Positions 58,631 to 61,132 of a DNA stretch of 61,132 nucleotides are shown piece by piece. The stretch lies in the NCBI GenBank assembly GCA_034422875.1, contig DAOUJI010000035.1, forward strand, positions 1 through 61,132. The letters are read 5' to 3'. The translations under genes and the position numbers were made by a program. The notes beneath the pieces were generated by a model. It did not search any database. It was not told where the DNA came from and saw only the letters and a list, made by a program, of their open reading frames with translations. The first letter of the stretch is position 1; each line of letters opens with the position of its first letter. This DNA comes from DAOUJI01 sp034422875. GTDB taxonomy: Bacteria; Chloroflexota; Dehalococcoidia; Lucifugimonadales; JAGWBF01.

Positions 58631-59890
58631 CTATTCCTGCCGCCGCAGGCGATGCATGGTCAGGATTGACAGCACGGACAATACCAGGCCCACGAGCCCC
58701 ACTATGGTGAAGGCGAATTTAGCCGAGGTGTTGTCGGCGAATATGCCTATGAGCAGGCTGGAGAAAAGCACGAACCCCTGACCGTAGTTCTGCAGGCTGG
58801 TTATCCGGCCCCTCAGGTGGTCGGGGGCTAGAATCTGGATGAGCGTCCCATTGGTTGTCCTGAAATAGGCCTGGGAGAAGGAGAAGCATCCGATTATCAC
58901 AAAGGACGCCGCCAGGATCTCCGACTGGGCGAAGAGGATTGCGCATGCGGCGCTGGTGAATGTGGCCGCCAGGCAGACCCACCCCTTGCGGTAGAACCAG
59001 CCCACCGACGCGATGATTACGGCGGATATGAACCCGCCCAGCCCGGTGGTGGCCAGCAGGTAGCCTCCAACGTCCGCCTCCTTGGCGAATACCTGCACGG
59101 TGAATATGGGCAGCAGGAACAAGAGAGGCTGGAGGAGAACGTTGGGCAGGAGAGACAGGATGGTCAGGTTGAATATCACCCGGTCTTTCGTGTAGATGTA
59201 CGATACGCCCTCTTTGAGGCTGGCAAAGAAGGACTTGGACGCCGCCGATGCCAGGTTCCCAAAGGGCGTTCTCATAGGGAGCAGAGCCAGCACGGCCCCC
59301 GCGTACAACGCGGCCTCCAGGGCAAAGTTCCAGGCGAAACCAAGCTGGACGATGATTACCCCGCCGAACAGGGGGCCTATCATTCGGGTGCCCGGGATGG
59401 TGAGGACATTGGCTGCAAAGGCGTTCCCCACCGATTCGCGGGGAACCGTGTTGGCGATGAGCACCTGTTGCATAGGCATGGATATGGTCCTGGAAATTCC
59501 ACACAGGAACACATAGACGTAGACGTGCCAGAACTGGGTGACCACGTCGGCCGCCACCAAGGCGGAAAAAGTCCCGGCGGCGACCACCATGAACGACTGG
59601 TTGGCTATGATCAGCTTGCGCCTGTCTACCCGGTCGGCCAGGACACCGGTTAAAGGCCCGACAAAGAGCACGGGCACGTTGGCCAGGCCGCCCACTGCGA
59701 TGACCTTGAAGATGATCAGGGACGTGTCCTGGGCCAGCTCTCGGACCAGCCAGCCAGCAGTCAACAGCTGCATCCATTGGGCAGTGTTGCCGCAGAAGTT
59801 GGCGACCCACAGGAAACGGTAGTCCCTGTAGGCTATCCAGGAATCGAATATCTGTATGCGGGGCAGTTTGATGCCGAGGGGTGTATTCAA
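58631..59890 (-). CDS. MFS transporter (enterobactin-exporter-like family)
   Basis: 419 residues with about 12 membrane helices. IAYRDYRFLWVANFCGNTAQWMQ is the usual start of this MFS_3 group, with the A-like motif GPLTGVLADRVDRRKLIIAN between helices 2 and 3, and SLQNYGQGFVLFSSLLIGIF late. Exporters of this type move siderophores or drugs. No obvious substrate gene is adjacent. Confidence 0.88.
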   Translation of the reverse strand: MNTPLGIKLPRIQIFDSWIAYRDYRFLWVANFCGNTAQWMQLLTAGWLVRELAQDTSLIIFKVIAVGGLANVPVLFVGPLTGVLADRVDRRKLIIANQSFMVVAAGTFSALVAADVVTQFWHVYVYVFLCGISRTISMPMQQVLIANTVPRESVGNAFAANVLTIPGTRMIGPLFGGVIIVQLGFAWNFALEAALYAGAVLALLPMRTPFGNLASAASKSFFASLKEGVSYIYTKDRVIFNLTILSLLPNVLLQPLLFLLPIFTVQVFAKEADVGGYLLATTGLGGFISAVIIASVGWFYRKGWVCLAATFTSAACAILFAQSEILAASFVIIGCFSFSQAYFRTTNGTLIQILAPDHLRGRITSLQNYGQGFVLFSSLLIGIFADNTSAKFAFTIVGLVGLVLSVLSILTMHRLRRQE

Positions 59891-60014
59891 AAAGCGGGCC
59901 TCGAAAGGGCATTATACTCCAGGTATACCTGCTGTGCCCCATCCCCAGCGCTGGCCCACTGGGCGCCCCAAGGAGACCGCATAAAGCGAAACGCCGTTCG
60001 CCGACAGGAACGGG

Positions 60015-60326
60015 CTAGAGCAGGCTTCTGCTGTTCCGGCTGCTTACGGCAATGATCCCCGTAGCGTTCAGGCCGCCTACAGCGACCACTCCGATGGCGT
60101 TCACGCCGCCTACAGCGACAAATCCAATGGCGTTCACGCCTCCCACCGCAACGAGACCTATGGAGTTGGCGACGCCGAAAGAGACGAGGCCCAGTGCGTT
60201 CAAAGCGCTGATGGCGACAACCCCTATCGCGTTCAGCATGCCCAGGGCGATGGCGCCGACTCCATTGTAGGTTCCCGCCGCAATTACGCCGACAGCGGTA
60301 GCGCCTGTGGTTATTCCATCCTTCAC
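60015..60326 (-). CDS. Protein built of 11-residue repeats
   Basis: 103 residues from the GTG at 60326 after GGAGGA. Apart from the first about 10 residues it consists of repeats of the form G[GV].NA.G.[VI]A[VLI]: GTYNGVGAIAL, GMLNAIGVVAI, SALNALGLVSF, GVANSIGLVAV, GGVNAIGFVAV, GGVNAIGVVAV, GGLNATGIIAV. The DNA repeats too with a 33-base period. Alternating small and aliphatic residues suggest a beta-solenoid; function unknown. Confidence 0.75.
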   Translation of the reverse strand: MKDGITTGATAVGVIAAGTYNGVGAIALGMLNAIGVVAISALNALGLVSFGVANSIGLVAVGGVNAIGFVAVGGVNAIGVVAVGGLNATGIIAVSSRNSRSLL

Positions 60327-60526
60327 TTTAGTCCTCCAACAACATCCACCGCCCAACCCGTCAGGCGTGGCTATAGACTACCCGCGTGCTTAGTCAGACG
60401 CAAGGGTTGCCTCTTGTTGACACTATGTGGGGGCGCTTGTACAATCTTGGCGCCCCGAATCCTTGGGCATGGACTGCTGGGCAATGCAGCCCGAACCGGT
60501 TTTCCAGACCACTTTCGAGAGAGACA

Positions 60527-60985
60527 TTGGCCCCCGAAGACGGCATACTCACCGACGAACTGCGCGCAAGCGCCATAGGCATAAAGGGAGAGCCCCTGAG
60601 CATGGACATCGAGAAAGGCCATGTCCAGCGGTTCGCTGAAGCCATAGGAGACGACAATCCCCTCTTCACCAATGAGAAAGAGGCCCGGAATTCCAGGTAC
60701 GGCGGCCTCATCGCTCCGCCCACCTTCCTGAGGGCTATACGAGTCGAAAGGCCCCCACTGCCCTTCACAGTCCCCTACGGCAGGAACCTGGACGGAGGCA
60801 GCGAGTGGGAGTTCTTTGGTCCGGTCCGCATCGGTGACTTCATCACCGCCCAAATCGAAATCGACGACATCTTCGAACGCCCCGGTAGATTGGGGACCAT
60901 GCTTTTCACCATCTACCTGACCATCTACAAGAACCAGCTTGATGAAGTGGTGGCGACTCAACGCGGGACATCAATTAGGTACTAG
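60527..60985 (+). CDS. MaoC-like FAS1-type dehydratase/hydratase subunit
   Basis: 152 residues from the TTG at 60527 after GAGAGA; the frame to 60386 is not homologous. Hot-dog fold: DIEKGHVQRFAEAIGDDNPLF, EARNSRYGGLIAPPTFLRAI and SEWEFFGPVRIGDFITAQIEI. Subunits of this N-terminal type pair with a MaoC C-terminal type to make one enoyl-CoA hydratase; the next gene begins 7 bases on and looks like that partner. Confidence 0.85.
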   Translation: MAPEDGILTDELRASAIGIKGEPLSMDIEKGHVQRFAEAIGDDNPLFTNEKEARNSRYGGLIAPPTFLRAIRVERPPLPFTVPYGRNLDGGSEWEFFGPVRIGDFITAQIEIDDIFERPGRLGTMLFTIYLTIYKNQLDEVVATQRGTSIRY

Positions 60986-60992
60986 GTTGGCA

Positions 60993-61132
60993 ATGGCTGA
61001 ACAGGTGTATTGGGAAGACATAGACGAAGGGTCGGAAGTTCCGCCCCTGGTGAAGGAACCCGACAGCCTTCAGCTGGTCAAGTACGCCGGCGCGTCTCTG
61101 GACTTCTACCAGATACACTATGACAAGGACTT
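60993..61132 (+). CDS. MaoC-like hydratase subunit (3' end cut by window)
   Basis: Partial, 46 codons: MAEQVYWEDIDEGSEVPPLV, then SLQLVKYAGASLDFYQIHYD, the opening of the catalytic MaoC domain (Y-G-S/A...D-F...H-x-D). It begins 7 bases after the stop of the FAS1-like gene, supporting a two-subunit hydratase. The gene continues beyond the right edge. Confidence 0.75.
   Translation, partial: MAEQVYWEDIDEGSEVPPLVKEPDSLQLVKYAGASLDFYQIHYDKD

Noticed and set aside
58719..59942. 407-codon open frame overlapping the MFS transporter
   Set aside because: Same strand, different frame; Arg/Pro/Gly-rich without membrane helices, while the other frame is a clear transporter.
1..61132. tRNA, rRNA, CRISPR arrays, insertion sequences
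   Set aside because: None could be recognised by eye; small or unusual RNAs may be missed without covariance searches.

Overview
The window reads as a piece of a GC-rich, free-living bacterial chromosome, most likely Chloroflexota (Dehalococcoidia / SAR202-like). This is inferred from gene content: three luciferase-like flavin monooxygenases, four family III (CaiB/BaiF) CoA-transferases, a molybdenum hydroxylase, thiolase/DUF35 and MaoC-type hydratase genes, Asp23 proteins, RNase Y, and frequent TTG/GTG starts behind strong Shine-Dalgarno sequences. I saw no tRNA, rRNA, CRISPR array, transposase or phage gene.

Layout. 1-4.5 kb: HflK/HflC-like SPFH pair (HflC carries a long extra C-terminal region), a lipoprotein S41 protease and smpB. 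4.5-9 kb: an F420-type monooxygenase, a two-component system with a perfect inverted repeat upstream, and an orphan AAA ATPase with an AT-rich promoter region. 9-13.5 kb: a monooxygenase plus two CoA-transferases in one operon, and a phosphoesterase. 13.6-15.7 kb: a compact restriction-modification system (NgoMIV-type endonuclease plus amino-methyltransferase). 15.9-18.7 kb: a thiolase-like/DUF35 pair and a nuclease-like orphan flanked by a diverged direct repeat. 19-25.3 kb: a leucine-rich-repeat lipoprotein, enoyl-CoA hydratase, MarR regulator and a second CoA-transferase pair. 25.4-32.2 kb: lipoproteins, thrC and cimA, an orphan Phd-type antitoxin, a triple-repeat septum-formation-like lipoprotein and a phosphatase/ADP-ribosylglycohydrolase operon. 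32.4-40.5 kb: citrate synthase, MidA-type methyltransferase, tRNA m1A58 methyltransferase, HD protein, cNMP-binding protein, two peroxiredoxins and a phosphoribosyltransferase fusion. 40.5-48.7 kb: sulfite/nitrite reductase, then housekeeping genes rny, ymdB, PHP, plsY and recA. 48.7-61.1 kb: oxidoreductase, two Asp23 genes, a Mo-hydroxylase operon, a monooxygenase/cysteine-hydrolase pair, an MFS transporter and the start of a MaoC-type pair.

The most notable observation is at 37785-38252. A peroxiredoxin frame is interrupted by a single in-frame TGA exactly where the neighbouring paralogue has its peroxidatic cysteine, inside a TxxU motif, and a hairpin follows it. It is a strong selenoprotein candidate that gene callers would truncate. 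A second theme is two separate A+B CoA-transferase modules in which the A partner has lost the catalytic aspartate, suggesting heteromeric enzymes.

The catabolic genes (monooxygenases, CoA-transferases, hydratases, thiolase-like aldolase, Mo-hydroxylase) look like modules for activating and shortening recalcitrant organic acids. This is a reading from families; no substrate can be deduced from sequence alone.
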